Of a DNA stretch of 64,000 bases, positions 1-12,441 are shown one piece after another. Where the stretch lies: assembly GCA_950295325.1 (NCBI GenBank), contig OX485804.1, positions 1,798,001-1,862,000 of the forward strand. The letters run 5' to 3'. A model generated the notes under the pieces. It made no database searches. It saw only the letters and a program-made list of their open reading frames with translations, and was not told where the DNA came from. The stretch is from Polytrichum commune (Eukaryota > Streptophyta > Polytrichopsida > Polytrichales > Polytrichaceae). A program made the translations under genes and the position numbers. Within the stretch, counting starts at the first letter, position 1, and each line of letters opens with the position of its first letter.

Positions 1-21
1 AGAGGGAGTGACCCCCCCGAG

Positions 22-1387
22 AGGTAGATGCAATTAAAAAAACATCCTTTTTATTATGTTTTCAAAGTATGATGGAAGGTGTAATAAAAGGGAGCTGTGA
101 TTTTAACAAAAATACTTGCAGTAACATTTGGCCTTAAAAAATTGATGATTTTTTTTTCAAAACACCATTTCTCTGTTATGATCACCGATTTTTATAGTGA
201 AATTTTTTTTGCCTCTCTTGTTGCAAAAGCTGTATGACCATAATAGTGGATAATGCAAGCCTTGAACTACAAAGTTGTTCCTTAGTCACCTAGAAGTTGT
301 GATTGGCCATTGACTAATATTGACTATTAGATATTTGAGTACTTACTAATATCTATATTTTTAATATTAAATAATTTACAGTGAACTTCGCCTCACTAAA
401 ATGAACGAAAAATAATGGAAGTGGGTCATGTGCTCAGGTTTTGGGAATATCTATCATTTATCCAAAATTAGTAATAAAAGGAAGTGGGTCCCATGGCACA
501 TGTGTCCAAATAACTGCCATATAATATTCTTATCTCATAGAAAATGTGAAATACGCATGGTCATTGCAATGTGATCCAAACACAAGTTATTTGATTGGAG
601 GTGTCAAATATGGTTACTATATTGATTATAATTGAGGTTGTTTACCACAAAATATAAAGGCTCATTTTCTTTAAATAAATTTGGAAAAATATTTAGGTTG
701 CATATATATTTATTATTTAAAAAAAAAGTTTGTAGACTCTTTATAGGTTTTTGGAATTGTGAGTTTTTGGGGAATTTATTAAAATAGTTTAACTTGCCTA
801 AGATGCTCATTTTTGTAGGTCGCATATGGTTTTTTAAATTAATTAATTAATTAAAATGGTAGATTCTTTAGCCTTTATTAGATCTATATATAATTTTTGA
901 AAATTTTCCAAATTATCTGAAAGTTTGTCTTAGGCTTTTAGTTCTCATTACTATCTTAGGCTTTCCGATTCATCATGATCACATGGCCAAACGACAAGGA
1001 GCTTACAAAATGACCATGTATGTGCATGAGTGAGCAAATATTTCTATATATAGGATGATGGGTTCAAACACACACTTGTAATTGATTCAATAGTCCTTTG
1101 GTGTAAAAGTGACCATTTGGCAAATGGCTATTTTGACACAAAGGACCATTGTGTCAAATGCAAGTGTGTGGTAGTACCCACAATTCTAGTAGTGTGTGGA
1201 CACCTTGAATCCTGTTTCATGCAACATTGTGAGCAAGTACTACAAAAATATTTGCTTGAAGATATTTAATACTCTACCAAAATTCAAGAAGTGATATAAA
1301 TCCACAAAAATATTTTAATAAAATATTTTCAGACAACTCCTTGTTCATGCTTATGGCAAAGTTATGTCAAAATCAACCATGCACTTT
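22..1387. other. AT-rich intergenic DNA, no gene seen
   Basis: Both strands are rich in stop codons. The open frame at 604-825 on the minus strand is short, has N/F/K-rich composition expected of AT-rich DNA, and matches nothing I know. No paired terminal repeats were found here. Confidence 0.5.
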
Positions 1388-1605
1388 AGTAAACTAAGTA
1401 TAATATTAAGTGTCACTTACTATTGAGAATTACACATTCCTATATCTTTATACTGTTAATGTAAATTTTAACCAAGTAAAGATGTTGATGTTCTATACTG
1501 TCCAAAAAACCAATTCGCCCTTTTTTGGTAAAAGATGGGATGAGTTAACAACTATAGCATTTGCATAATTCCAAATAGTAAGTGACACTAAATCTCATAT
1601 TTAAT
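1388..1605. mobile_element. MITE, family A copy 1
   Basis: The core 1409-1589 is bounded by AGTGTCACTTACTAT on the left and its inverted counterpart (AATAGTAAGTGACACT) on the right. A second copy with the same internal sequence lies at 35,158-35,379, where the outer ends begin ACTACACTAAATAT. The element is about 200 bp with no coding capacity, so it is non-autonomous. A target-site duplication could not be fixed because the outermost bases have diverged. The superfamily is not assigned. Confidence 0.7.
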
Positions 1606-1756
1606 GTGCTTTTTTTTTCAAGGTGAGGTGATGTTTTTGGAAATTGTAAATATGCAGGCACCATCATGTCAATACTGCCTCATCCCTTAATTAATAAAAC
1701 TATAGAGTTCTTGCATCCATATTCTGTGCTCCTTGCAATCCATGAGGAATTTGTGC

Positions 1757-2098
1757 CTCGGGGGGGGGGGGGGGGCAGTGTGTTAAAAAGTTAAGGATAT
1801 AGGTGCGAACAACCACTATTTTATAGGGGGGTATTACTTTCAATTCTCTTCTTTTTTTCACATGCTATCATTATGCAAATTTCTACTTTGGGTTAATAGA
1901 AAAATGGCTTGCATTACTTATAATTCCAAATTACCTATTATTCCATACCCTATAGTACTTTAAAGATGTCCAATGTCATTTTTGATACCCTATATTACTC
2001 TAAAGTCCAATTATAAAATTTTGCCCCCATGTTTTTAAAATACCCTATCATTTGTTCGCACGTATATTGCTACTCCAACCAATGACTACCCCCCCGAG
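1757..2098. mobile_element. G-tract hAT-like MITE, copy 1, with 8-bp TSD
   Basis: This 342-bp element starts CTCGGGGG (16 consecutive G) and ends CCCCCCCGAG. It is flanked by an exact 8-bp direct repeat, ATTTGTGC, at 1749-1756 and 2099-2106. Inside the ends, GTGCGAACAA occurs in opposite orientation at both sides, at the same 23-base distance from the YAGT that follows the G-tract. A second copy of about 95 percent identity is at 50,784-51,123 with a different 8-bp duplication, which proves mobility. An 8-bp duplication is typical of hAT (and P) elements. No transposase is encoded. Confidence 0.88.
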
Positions 2099-2364
2099 AT
2101 TTGTGCATGGAATTCCCAAATTGTTAAGAATTGTGTGTCATCCAGTAAGAAACACATAGTTTTTGCATTTTCATGTATGAGTACTGAGAAATCGGGTTCA
2201 ACTCAAAGTGGTGTCCCTACTTGAGAAAATAAGATTCAGTATGTAATATGTTCGCCATAGCTAGTTTTAGCTGAGCTTCAGCCATGAAGCTTGGTTGAGG
2301 GTGATAATTGTTGCAATACACGGCGAATGTGATGTTTACAAAATATCTTCTTGAGATGAGTTAG

Positions 2365-3830
2365 GTGCTTGGCGACTGGTACTTTTTCTCAAATTTTGTT
2401 GAATTAATTGTAGGTCAGGATTGCTACAGACACTCAGAAACACTTACACTCCTTTCTTCGTCGATTCTTGCACTGACATTGAAAGGTGATGTGAGCATTT
2501 ATGATGTTTTGTTCAACAAGGGTTCCGCACCCGCTTCCTTCGATTCCATTTCTATTGCTTCAACCAACAATAGCATTCAACTGGCAAGAGCTGCAGTGAA
2601 CATGGCGCTTCTATTGCTTAAGTCAATCTTCCGTGAATCGATAATTTATACATGATTCCTCAGTCACAATGTGTAAACCCTAAATTGCAGCTCGCAACCA
2701 CAGACAGAAAGATTCCTCACAGTTTCCTGCCAAAGATACATGTGGACGCCTTACTCGCAGTCGAAATTCAGATTCCATCATACTCTACCAAATGCACTGA
2801 TCACCAGATATCGTTTCACCTTTGCAGGACTCCTCGAGGTAAAGATGTGACATGCCCTCACCAACTTGCCTGCACAAGGAGAATTTCTGGTGCTGTATGA
2901 GTTGGCCGATTGTACTGTACCTTTGGTGGGGCTTTTTCTTCGGAAGTGACACCAATGGATTTGTTTGCTGGTATGATGATTGTCATAGTGTGCACATGAT
3001 CCATACCTACAGTAACTACAATCTAAGCGATTCTGCCATCGAATGGCCTCCGGCCGACACCTGTTCTCACATTTTCCAGCCGAAATTGGATATACCCCAA
3101 GCTGATGATGCGAAATCCAAATCCTAATTCAGCTGAACCATCCCACTTTCATTAATACAGTCTCAAGTCATGACTCATGGGATGGCATGAATAAGCACCA
3201 CATTTGAGAAGGACAGGCACCTAATTCTCAAGTAATCACATAAATGCTTACCAAGGTAAAGTGGATCTGGATTTCAATTTTTCTATCGAAGCATTGCACC
3301 ACGGTGTAGTTACTGAATGAGAACCGTTGAGTTCTCATATGAGAACAGAAGGTGCTGCGAACTTGAGATAAAGAGCAAGAAGATTCGGATGGTAATAATT
3401 CCTTCACAAACCAGTCGAATCTTTGGGAGCAATAATTCACCAGAAAACAACAAGATGAGATGTTAGGCAGAACTTGCTTTGTTCTCCTTTGACGAAGCTA
3501 AGTTGCAATCCCACTCCAACTGGCAAAACCCAAAGCCTTAACCCTGAACTTGCCGAGCGCTCAAGAATTGAGTCATTCTTCATTCAGGTAACAACCAACT
3601 GTAAATTCAGGTTACAAATTTTTTCCACCTGAGATTGAGAAGCTGATAATGAGAATTCCAAACTTAAAGATTGGTTGCAGCTAAAACATCCCATTCGATC
3701 ATTATTGAATCTCAAGCCATGAATGCAAAGCTCCATGCTTGGTGAAGACAGGTCGCCTAGTGCCGCGGGGAACGCCTAACCTCCAAGCAATGACTTGAAT
3801 GCTAGCCGCGGCGAAGTGGATATGGATTTC
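2365..3830 (+). pseudogene. Duplicated gene-like segment, copy 1
   Basis: The part from about 2545 to 3830 recurs at 16,267-17,525 in the same order and orientation. Open plus-strand stretches are 2365-2655 (peptide with DCYRHSETLTLLSSSILALT) and 2852-3127 (SDTNGFVCWYDDCHSVHMIH). Copy 2 keeps much of the second peptide but has in-frame stops. The minus strand of 3060-2870 is also open in both copies (TIIIPANKSIGVTSEEKA here). Substitutions between the copies show no codon-position bias in the stretch I compared, so I cannot decide the coding strand. It may be a decayed gene or a transcribed non-coding duplication. The family is not recognised. Confidence 0.35.
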
Positions 3831-3859
3831 AAACTGTTTTGGTTTAATCATAATCCATT

Positions 3860-4235
3860 AGTTTGAATTTTCTATTTCCAACTTGATTGATTGATTCATT
3901 CTTCTAGTTGGAACTATCTAATTCCAATAGATTCATTCACCCATTCTCCTAGGTGAAATTGTTTAATTCAAATTATATTCATTTATTCATTGAGAGTTAC
4001 CTAGCTATATTGAATAACATCCATCCGTTGGGAATTGTCTAACTCTGATTCATATCTTCTAGTTGGAGATGTCCAACTCTTAGTTGGAATTGTCTAACTC
4101 TAATGCAAAGATCTTCAATTGGAAGCTGTCTAACTCCCGTGCATAATTCCTTTGTGAATTGTCTAGTGCTTGTGCACCATTCTTTCTTGGGTTGTCTGAC
4201 CCATTTCTTTCTTTGTAGTTGTTTGACTCCAAACA
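3860..4235. repeat. Degenerate tandem repeat
   Basis: Variants of a motif like TTGGAATTGTCTAACTC recur about every 35-45 bases: AGTTGGAACTATCTAATTCC, TTGGGAATTGTCTAACTC, AGTTGGAATTGTCTAACTC, AATTGGAAGCTGTCTAACTC, GAATTGTCTAGTGC and GGGTTGTCTGACCC. The short open frames across it (4039-4239 minus, 4103-4303 plus) are products of the repeat, not genes. Confidence 0.6.
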
Positions 4236-4303
4236 CCATCTACTCACATGCTATGTACATCAAAGTATGGATAGTCTTTATTTCTTGTTTAATCAAACAA
4301 TAA

Positions 4304-7300
4304 ATATTTTAATCTAAGCATATCACAATGGGAGCCAACCATGGTGTACAATGTACATTTACCTATGTGTCTCATCACTTTTGTAATAAGGTAGAGAAGA
4401 ATCTAGGCAATCAAACAAGGGAGGAGGGGGGGGGAGGTTTGACTTGGTTTGAGAGTGTACATAAATCTTGATTTGACAACCTTGTCTTGTTTGTTCGTTG
4501 TCACTCCAAAATAACAAGTTCATTGCTCAATTCTCATATTTCTCACTTATATTTGTGGACATCATCAAATTCCAATGTATATGTGGATTTCAAGCTATGA
4601 TTCTAGGGCCCGTGTGAGAACAAGTCCTTGAAGGCTCAAAATCATTTTGCAATGAATGTTAGTTTATAATATAGGTATTTGTAACTTTGTAGGATCCGTT
4701 AAAATCACATCATCAAATACCTAATATGTGTTCATTTCAGGGATTTCATGTCCATGTCCATCATTACCTGTGACAACAACGTGATGCCAAACCCAAAAAT
4801 GTAAACCTGATGGTTTACCTAGGGGTAAAATCACACGGTCAACCCCTTGGTCAACGGTTTGCTCAATTGCAAAGAAAAATAACTAAAAAGTCCAAAATTT
4901 TTGGACTAATAGACCTTCTTGACTACATGATCCAAGGGTCCAAATTTTTTTGAAATTTTTTCTCTTTGGTTTAGTAGTTGACTACTCTAGCTTGACTAAT
5001 GCAGTCGACCAAGAGCAATTGACTACTAGGAAATAATAAAAAAATTAAGTCAAAAACATTATAATTTTTTTGGATGGTAAGATCTTGCATCTTACCAGAT
5101 CTAGCGGTCCATGTATTTTTTTTTGAATTTCCTCTGTATACAAAAAACTATTTTTAGAAATTGATTGCTAGTAGTTAACCAAAAAAATTAATTTTAAAAC
5201 AAGATTTGTTGTAGTAACAAAAAAACTATGTCAACAAGCGTCACGTCTTGATGTGATGCAACGTGATGGCATCACGTAATTTGGAATGTGACATGACACC
5301 CAATGGCCGTGTCACGTCCATTTGCACACCCTTGGTTTTTTAGACTGACCCCCCATTGCATGGTGATAGTAACTTGCAGGCAAAACGACTCTTCATTTAT
5401 TCATCCTTCCTTATTCATTTATCTATCTATCCACATGACTATGGTGAGCCTCATGCTTCCTCACCCTAGGTAATGGAATAATAAGACCATGGACTAGGAA
5501 TAAACATACATTGTGATTCTCAAAAAAACAGAAGACCTAAATTTTATTTTCACACCATAGTCCTCATGGAACATGGCATCTCTTTATTTAAGAAGACGCT
5601 GGAGAGATCATGAACCTCAACAATGTTACATATCTATACACACCTTAGATTATATAATATCATGAGGATCGATCCAACATTGCCATCCTAACACCCAGGC
5701 TCCGTGAATTTTCATTCATAATATTGTAACAAGGTAATTCCAAATGTTAAAATGCATTCAATGAAACCTTTGAAAAGTCTAACATTGTGGCACAAGAATG
5801 GATCATAATTCCACAAACAAAATGTTGAACCTGCAATGGTATAATTACAATAAGTAATTTAGTAGCCTAAAGTCAGCCTTTTAGGACCAAGACCTCATCA
5901 GTTATCTTGACCTTGTTTTTGGTGGCAGATTACCGAAGGTATGAGTTGGATTGGGAAAGGTATGGATGACCAATCAACTTCTCAAATTGAAACACTTCCA
6001 CAGTTCAAACTTCAACTCAAAATGAGAAGGTAATCGATGATTCTATATAGAAGCTACTATTGACCAGGATTGTGCATGTTAAATATATGCACTTCATACT
6101 GTGATCAGATCCACAGTTTTCTAAGTCCAATGTTTTCTTGCCAATCTGAATATTTTGGTGTCTCTTTGATATCCAGCTCATGAACCATTATTACCTCATT
6201 TACTAACTCGACACAATCAATCCATTGTGTTCAATCTAGCTCGTATTTTTCTTTCAATTATTTTTAGTCCAAGCAGGTTGACGTGAATGGTTTTTGCTCA
6301 GGAAATTTGAAGCAATTCCTGAAGTTGTTGAATCTGAGCTGTATTTCCAAGAGATTTAAATGGATGTGATTAAGAAGAACATCCTGGGTGCAGAATTGAG
6401 GATGGACAATTTCAGAATGAAACTAATTCAAATACTTATTCGTGATAATTTGCAGATGTTATAGAGAACCAGTTGCCTCTTCTAAGGACTAGATTTCATT
6501 GCAATCCTAGCTTGTTGAGTACCTAAATAGGTAATAGAGGTAAGTTCAATATAGGAACATAAATGTCAAAATCTTTACACTTCCTTAGCACCATCTGGCA
6601 TGGTGTTATAGAAATGTGTGCCTTAAATATTCAATCACTCAACACTACACTAAATATTGCATTTAGTGTCATCATTTATGTTTGTCTTGCTTAATATCAA
6701 TTGTAAAACCACTTGTGTAGTGTCGCTAACACTAAATGTAAACCTAACCTTATTTGTCATTCCTTGTAAATTTTCTGGGGTATTAATTATAGATGCACAA
6801 TGTTGCAATCACTCACTTACTAAGTGATTTTCATCCAAATAATCATCCATGACTATATTTAGTACAAAATGTTAAGAAGCAAAATATACCAAAAGTGGAT
6901 GAAAAGAAAGTAAGTTAGGATGACAATGTTTCTAAACTCATTCATAAAAATCTTCATTAGAAAGAACTGAAATTTAGCATGTCTAGACAAACCACTGGTC
7001 CAAAAATATAAGAATGCACTCGTGGGGACAAAAACATCAAATGACAACAACAAAGCAACAACATAACAACCATAACTTTGAATGTTTGTATTTCATGTTT
7101 GCCAATCACCATGTTTGTGTAATTTCACAATGTAGTGTATATCATATTGACGGTTAGAATTGTCCAAAATTCATACCTAAATCCAAACATACTTATATCC
7201 TAGTTCTAAGGAACTCCAAATTCCCAATTTAATTTAGCCCAAACTAATTTTCTCAATTGGATTTCATTGCTTTCTTTAGGGTGGTGCTCAATGCCTACAC

Positions 7301-8640
7301 AACCCTAAGAATTTTCTTTTGTCGATTGTGTAGTCCCATACGAAGGGGCACTTTACCCCTTCATGAGCTTCAGAGCCCATGGCCATTGAAATCTTAAATC
7401 TTTTGTTGTTGGAAAAGGCTTAGACCATCTCACTTCACTTACTGCGTCTAGAAGGTTTGGAAAGATGAAAAACCTACTTGGTATCCTACATGGGAAAAAT
7501 AATGGATGATGTAACAATTCCATGGTCTGTAGATTTTGCATGAAGCCCACTTCAAAGAAATGGGTTTAATACAAAACCGGGAGATCTTGAAAGTTCAGAA
7601 TTTCAGAATTTTTTTATTTGATTAATAACTTATTGTGTGGAATGTTCCTCACAAATCATAGGAACTTGACAATGGAATATCATTCAACTGAAAGTCGGTT
7701 GCGTATGTTTAAGATTGTACAATTATTCAAAGGCTCATGATTACACAAAATTTAGTTTCAAGTTTTCAAGGTATGTTGGGGGTAATATGCTCTTTAGATG
7801 AGTTCAAAAGCGTCACAATTTCATTGTGACAACCCTAAGGGTGAGTCATTGGGGTATATAGCCAAAGGAGCTTTAGAATCAAAACAAGGTTTTATTGGTT
7901 AACAATGAAAAAAATTACATTTGGGTCCGAATGGAAAGTATGAAACTGAAAAGTGGCATTAATATCCCACCACAATTTTGACTCAAGAAAATGTCTCATT
8001 CAATTAAGAAACCACATTCCAAGATCAATCTTGAGCCCAAAAATAAGGTTAATTATGAAGGGGTGTTTTGAACCCCAAGCTTCTTTGACATCGACCCCAA
8101 TGTTCACAGACCACCCTAACTTAGTTTCCTACTCAAACAACTATTTTACTCAATGTCAAATTCAATCACCGAATGTGTGAGCTCACACTAATCAACATCC
8201 ACCCGCACTAATTACCTTGCAATTGTTGGGTGGCAACTAGTCTACTTAGAAATTGTGATATGACACTTGGTGGTACATGACAAATCATGTAGACCACTGC
8301 AATCAAACATGATACGCCAATTTAAATGCCACATCAAATTAGATGTTTACCACAGTTGGTTAAGAAATTGACATAGCCAGTGTGATGCTTTCGACCACAT
8401 CCAGCCTTATCGTAGACATGCTACTGACCGTGCAGCACCACTTACCGTGCATGTCACGATACTCCACCATGCCACTTACCGTATACTTTTAATCTCGGCC
8501 GTCAAATTATATCACATGCAATCTCAATTGTCCGATGTCTCTCAAACTCAATCATGACCGCGCCAATGACCTAAAACATCACTGTCAACTCACACTCATC
8601 ATGGAGTTTCCTTCAATCAAATCACATAGCAAGGTGTAGA
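4304..8640. other. AT-rich intergenic DNA with MITE remnants
   Basis: No convincing gene was found. At 6648 the sequence ACTACACTAAATATTGCATT followed by TAGTGTCA resembles the outer end of MITE family A, so an old solo end or short derivative is likely. Short frames at 6859, 7353 and 7953 lack splice context and recognisable motifs. Confidence 0.4.
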
Positions 8641-8649
8641 TGTAGCAAT

Positions 8650-8835
8650 TTGATGAAGATGAAAAGAGCAGACCTTGCCAGGGCCAAAAAAGAAGCAAAA
8701 ATTCAACAACAACTTGAGAAGAAAATGGCTACACAAGTCAAAAGGACAATATCAAAACCTCATCAATTTCCTATGCCTACAAAGAAGAGGGCAACATTTG
8801 TAGCTCCTTTAGTGAAACCTAACATGCACGGTTAG
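8650..8835 (+). CDS. Small lysine-rich ORF, doubtful
   Basis: A 61-codon frame with a highly basic, helical-looking composition (KKEAKIQQQLEKKMATQVKR) ending PNMHG. The composition is more protein-like than neighbouring random frames, and it could be an exon or a small nuclear-targeted peptide. No promoter, homolog or splice partner was seen. The family is not recognised and a chance ORF is quite possible. Confidence 0.2.
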   Translation: MMKMKRADLARAKKEAKIQQQLEKKMATQVKRTISKPHQFPMPTKKRATFVAPLVKPNMHG

Positions 8836-9059
8836 TGAATGGCACATTGATCACACATTGATGCATATAGTTGTGAACTTGATTGTAGAAAGGTTACAAC
8901 TTTTCAAATACAATTGTCATTTCATTTTACCACAATACTCTCATCTCATTTACTAATTACAAATTTTAAATTTTTTTAAAAAAAAGGTTTAACCCACCTT
9001 GTGGAAAACCATTTGAAACCCAAATATGCACGGTCAGTAGCATGTCTACGATATAACTT

Positions 9060-10223
9060 CCCTAAAAGCTTATTTTTCTCTTTCTCCTCAGAAAATCTTT
9101 AGGAATCGACCGACTGAAGGCAACACATCCGACAAACCGATCAGGATTATCACGAGCTCTCCGCAAGAATCCTATCAAAGTGGCTACCGACATCGCCAAG
9201 CCGTAGCCTGGCTGACAAATTCTCGCCTAGCGTAGGGGCTGGCAGGGCAGGGCTCACATGACCAAAAGTTGACACTCACGGTCAAGCGAATCCTCACACA
9301 GGGCAACGATGGGGCCCTGGTTGTCTGGTTTCATTGCTGATGTTCCGTTTCGACATGATCTCAGACACGGTCGAGGCACATTATTCAAGCCTGGCCCATG
9401 CATTTCAACCCCCATTGGATGCGGTCATTCTCCACCTGTCTGTGGCCCGGGTCCACATTTTGGGCTACTAAATCTCCCTCCTGGCTAGTCTGTGGCATCA
9501 TTCTCAAGTGCACTGGATCCCTTCTTCTGTTTTTTCAGCCTCCTCCTCTCTCTCTTCTTCCGTGGCAGGAGATTCTTGAGTGCTGATCTTGCTTTCCGCA
9601 GCTTTTGGTTACCCCTCTCAGACTCTCTCCTGCACGGGGTACCTTGAGTTCGAACGCTCACTCTTTCAAGAATACTCGGCAGAATTTGCGCATTTTGGAG
9701 CCGAGGTTGTAGTTGGAGAAGGCTCGCGTGTGCACACTCTCCGGTGGTCGTCTGAGTTCACCATTCTTGTGGGACGTGAGTTACGAATTTCTATTTATTT
9801 TAAAATTTCTCTAACAAGCTGTGAGGCTTATTTTGGAAGGGGATAATTTGTTTGAGTCTTTGTTTGGTGTTGTTGCTTCTGTGAGCAGTAAGATGTGTTT
9901 GTCTGGTCTTAGGAGCCGTTTTATCATCTGCCATGCCATTCTTCCTCTCAATGTGTTCAGTGGTGATATTTTTTCTTTTCTCCTAACTCTTGTGTGGATA
10001 CTACACCACATGCACAAAACTTAAGCAAATGACGTGCAGTCACTTAGTCTTGATCAGGTCTTGATCAGTGGCCATATTGTGGTTGATGGTCCTTCTTTAA
10101 ATGCTGAACCCTAGAGTACACTGTCTTCCTTGGTAAGCTTGGATAATCACCCCAACAATTACACATGATTGTTTACATACCCTTCATCATGAGTTGCTAA
10201 AACCTGGGAGTGACTGTATGCAG
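9060..10223. promoter_or_regulatory. GC-richer leader or promoter-like region
   Basis: Base composition rises clearly above the surrounding AT-rich DNA from about 9,080 to 9,780, with CT-rich runs at 9,520-9,560. It lies upstream of the three-exon gene starting at 10,251, and TGTATGCAG at 10,215-10,223 could be a 3' splice site for an upstream leader exon. The frames at 9398-9846 may be untranslated leader. No clear TATA box was identified, so this is a contextual call only. Confidence 0.3.
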
Positions 10224-10250
10224 GCACATTTAATCATCTCTGAAACAATC

Positions 10251-11206
10251 ATGGCATTGTCCAGAAACAATGCAGGCCATGACAGTGATGGAGCTGCCAG
10301 AGTTGTGGATGGCGGCAATGAAGCTGATGATGTTGAAATTTTTGATTGGTTGCAAGCACAAATGGCTCCCAGCTCGAACTTCATGGACCCTCAGGAGAGC
10401 CAGGGGAGCAACGACCTTACTCCAGAAGCAAGTAATATTAATAATCCTGAATCTCAAGGGAGCAACAACATCACAATCACTTCTCATCATCACATGGTAC
10501 AGTTGCACACAATAGTCAAGTTTTGGTTTCCTTTTCAATTCTCAAAAGTCGTGATTCAACTACTCCCTCAGTGATAGCATCTGTCGCCAAGAGAATCCAT
10601 GTGTTTGTGATTGACTAGACTCAAAGTCCCTCTTGTTTCTTGCCGCCTGTAAGAGTGTTTCAGTGAGTCATCCCTGTATAATGGCAGGGTTCAATAGTTT
10701 TCATGACAGAAGCTCAATCAGTGCATGCATCCATCACCTCTTTGTCAGGGCTGATGGTTTCTGATGGTTTAACAATATTTTCCTACTTCATACTTGAATC
10801 TTGCAGGTCAACAACACTAATTATACCAGTGCTATTAGCCAGGGGCAACATGTCAATGGTAGCACTACCCATGTAACTTTGAATGGAGGTATGTAACATG
10901 GAATTGTGCTGAACTTCATCAACTTGATTCCATGCACACAATCGAGTTACCGTTTCTCATCATACTAGAGCAATGTGCATGGATATAGAGGGAGATAACC
11001 ATTAAGAATTGGGTATTAATACATGTTCTGATTTTTGCTAGCTAGTAGATCTATTAACTATTATATTGTTGTGATGGTGTACAGATCCCCCCCTGGTCAG
11101 CCCATTCAACCAATTTTCATGTGATTGTGATGACGACGACGATGATGATTGGATCACAGAAGTCATTGAGTCTGGGATTCTCGACATTTGTGAGAGGGGG
11201 CGTTGA
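10251..11206 (+). CDS. Three-exon gene, acidic protein of about 149 residues
   Basis: Exons 10251-10496, 10807-10888 and 11085-11206 are joined by GT-AG introns (donors GTACAG and GTATGT, acceptors TTGCAG and GTACAG). The phases fit exactly: exon 1 is 82 codons in phase 0, exon 2 is 27 codons plus one base, and exon 3 completes the split codon and runs 39 codons to TGA. The protein starts MALSRNNAGHDSDGAA, contains FDWLQAQMAP and repeated S/P-Q-E-S-QGSN segments, and ends with an acidic run (CDCDDDDDDDDW) and ITEVIESGILDICERGR. The family is not recognised; such a tail could suit a nuclear or chromatin-associated protein, but that is a guess. A decayed paralog starts at 13,258. Confidence 0.6.
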
Positions 11207-11444
11207 AGGATATGTTGGTCCTTGAGGAGAACCCGGTGCCACACCTGCCCTGCCCCAGCACCATGATGAGACAGAAAGATTATTATCAAGCGCCTCTGTT
11301 GTTCTGGTGACTTGTAACAGTAGATTGTATAGTATAGTATAATAATGCAGAATTTACTTCAATCCCTGATACAGCTTTCCCCTAGTAAAGTAAGTTGATT
11401 GTGCTACATGTGTAATGTCAACAAGCCTAGCAAGAGGGGCTGGC

Positions 11445-11685
11445 GAGAGGGAAGTTTTGCATTAAGCATGCCTCTCATTCATCCAACATAAAAGCTTTGA
11501 AATAGTATGTAGTCCATAGAAAACCTTTTTTGATCTATTTGACATTGGAATTGCTTTCCAAGATCTCAAAGTAGTTTAGTTGAAGTCACTTGAGATGAAA
11601 CAACCATAAACATATATGGGGTCAATTTTTTATTTTTCTAATGTCAGATAGAATGGACGTACGGATGTAGGAGATAGTTCCCTTT
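11445..11685. mobile_element. MITE, family B copy 1
   Basis: It begins GAGAGGGAAGTT and contains CTCTCATTCATCCAACATAA, TTTGAAATAGTATG and AGTCACTTGAGATGA, then ends ATAGTTCCCTTT. The same order (inverted) occurs at 39,421-39,655 and 41,679-41,922. Ends are inverted GGGAA-type repeats. It is about 240 bp and non-coding. No target duplication could be defined. Confidence 0.6.
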
Positions 11686-11829
11686 GGGTGGATTGACTCT
11701 GTAGTTTTTGATGTGGCGTAGTGCATTGTCCTAGTGAAAGAACTTTATTATCCAATGTATTCAATAGTAAAGGTGAAATATTTCTTGATCAATGATAGCC
11801 GTAATTTTGTTTGTGGTTGGCAAGAGGTA

Positions 11830-12189
11830 CACTAAATAGTCCTATTATTGTGGACCACAATAATTTTCTAGAGCCCAAGTTAATTCTTATGATAAGAATT
11901 AATGTGCGTCACATTAATTTCAACCCACCCTAATTTTCTAGTAAAAACTTAGCATAAATTTTTTCTAGAAAATTATTGTGGGTGATTTTTTATTCTTTTT
12001 GTGTTACTTTTAATGTATGGTGATTGTTTCATTTCATGTAAGATATTGATCGAAAGTCTCAAGGAAATCTGAAGAGAAAACCCCATGTTTTGGACCCATG
12101 TTAATTCTACCCCAATCGGGGAATCAATGTGGCCAATGCTAATTATTTCCACACTATTTTTCCACCCACAGTAATAGGACTATTTAGTG
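11830..12189. mobile_element. TIR element of 360 bp with TA target duplication
   Basis: The left end reads CACTAAATAGTCCTATTA then TTGTGG; the right end is its inverted match (CCACAGTAATAGGACTATT then TAGTG). Both sides are flanked by TA. The inside is AT-rich, contains further inverted pieces (AATTTTCTAGA and TCTAGAAAATT) and has no coding capacity. A TA target site with short TIRs points to a Tc1/mariner-type (Stowaway-like) MITE, though the terminal bases are not the standard Stowaway ones. Confidence 0.75.
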
Positions 12190-12441
12190 TAGCTTCAAAG
12201 TCAATGCTAAAATGTTGAAGCAGAAGTTTCAAAGCTGGAGAAATGATATGTGGTTCTACAGTGGGGGCACATTACCAACCATACTGCCGAACACAACCAT
12301 TTTGTCATTTTATAGATTGGAGTTGTTAATGATGTAACAAGTGTGTCAAATACCAGAGTTTAAACTTTGCTGTGGAGCTTACAAACATTCAGCCCATTAA
12401 AGAAACTGCCGCCTCTGCAAAGGTGTTGACATAGTTGACCA

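Noticed and set aside
1..21. Right end of a third G-tract MITE at the window edge
   Set aside because: CCCCCCCGAG is present at 12-21, but the bases before it do not match the other copies well and the rest lies outside the window.
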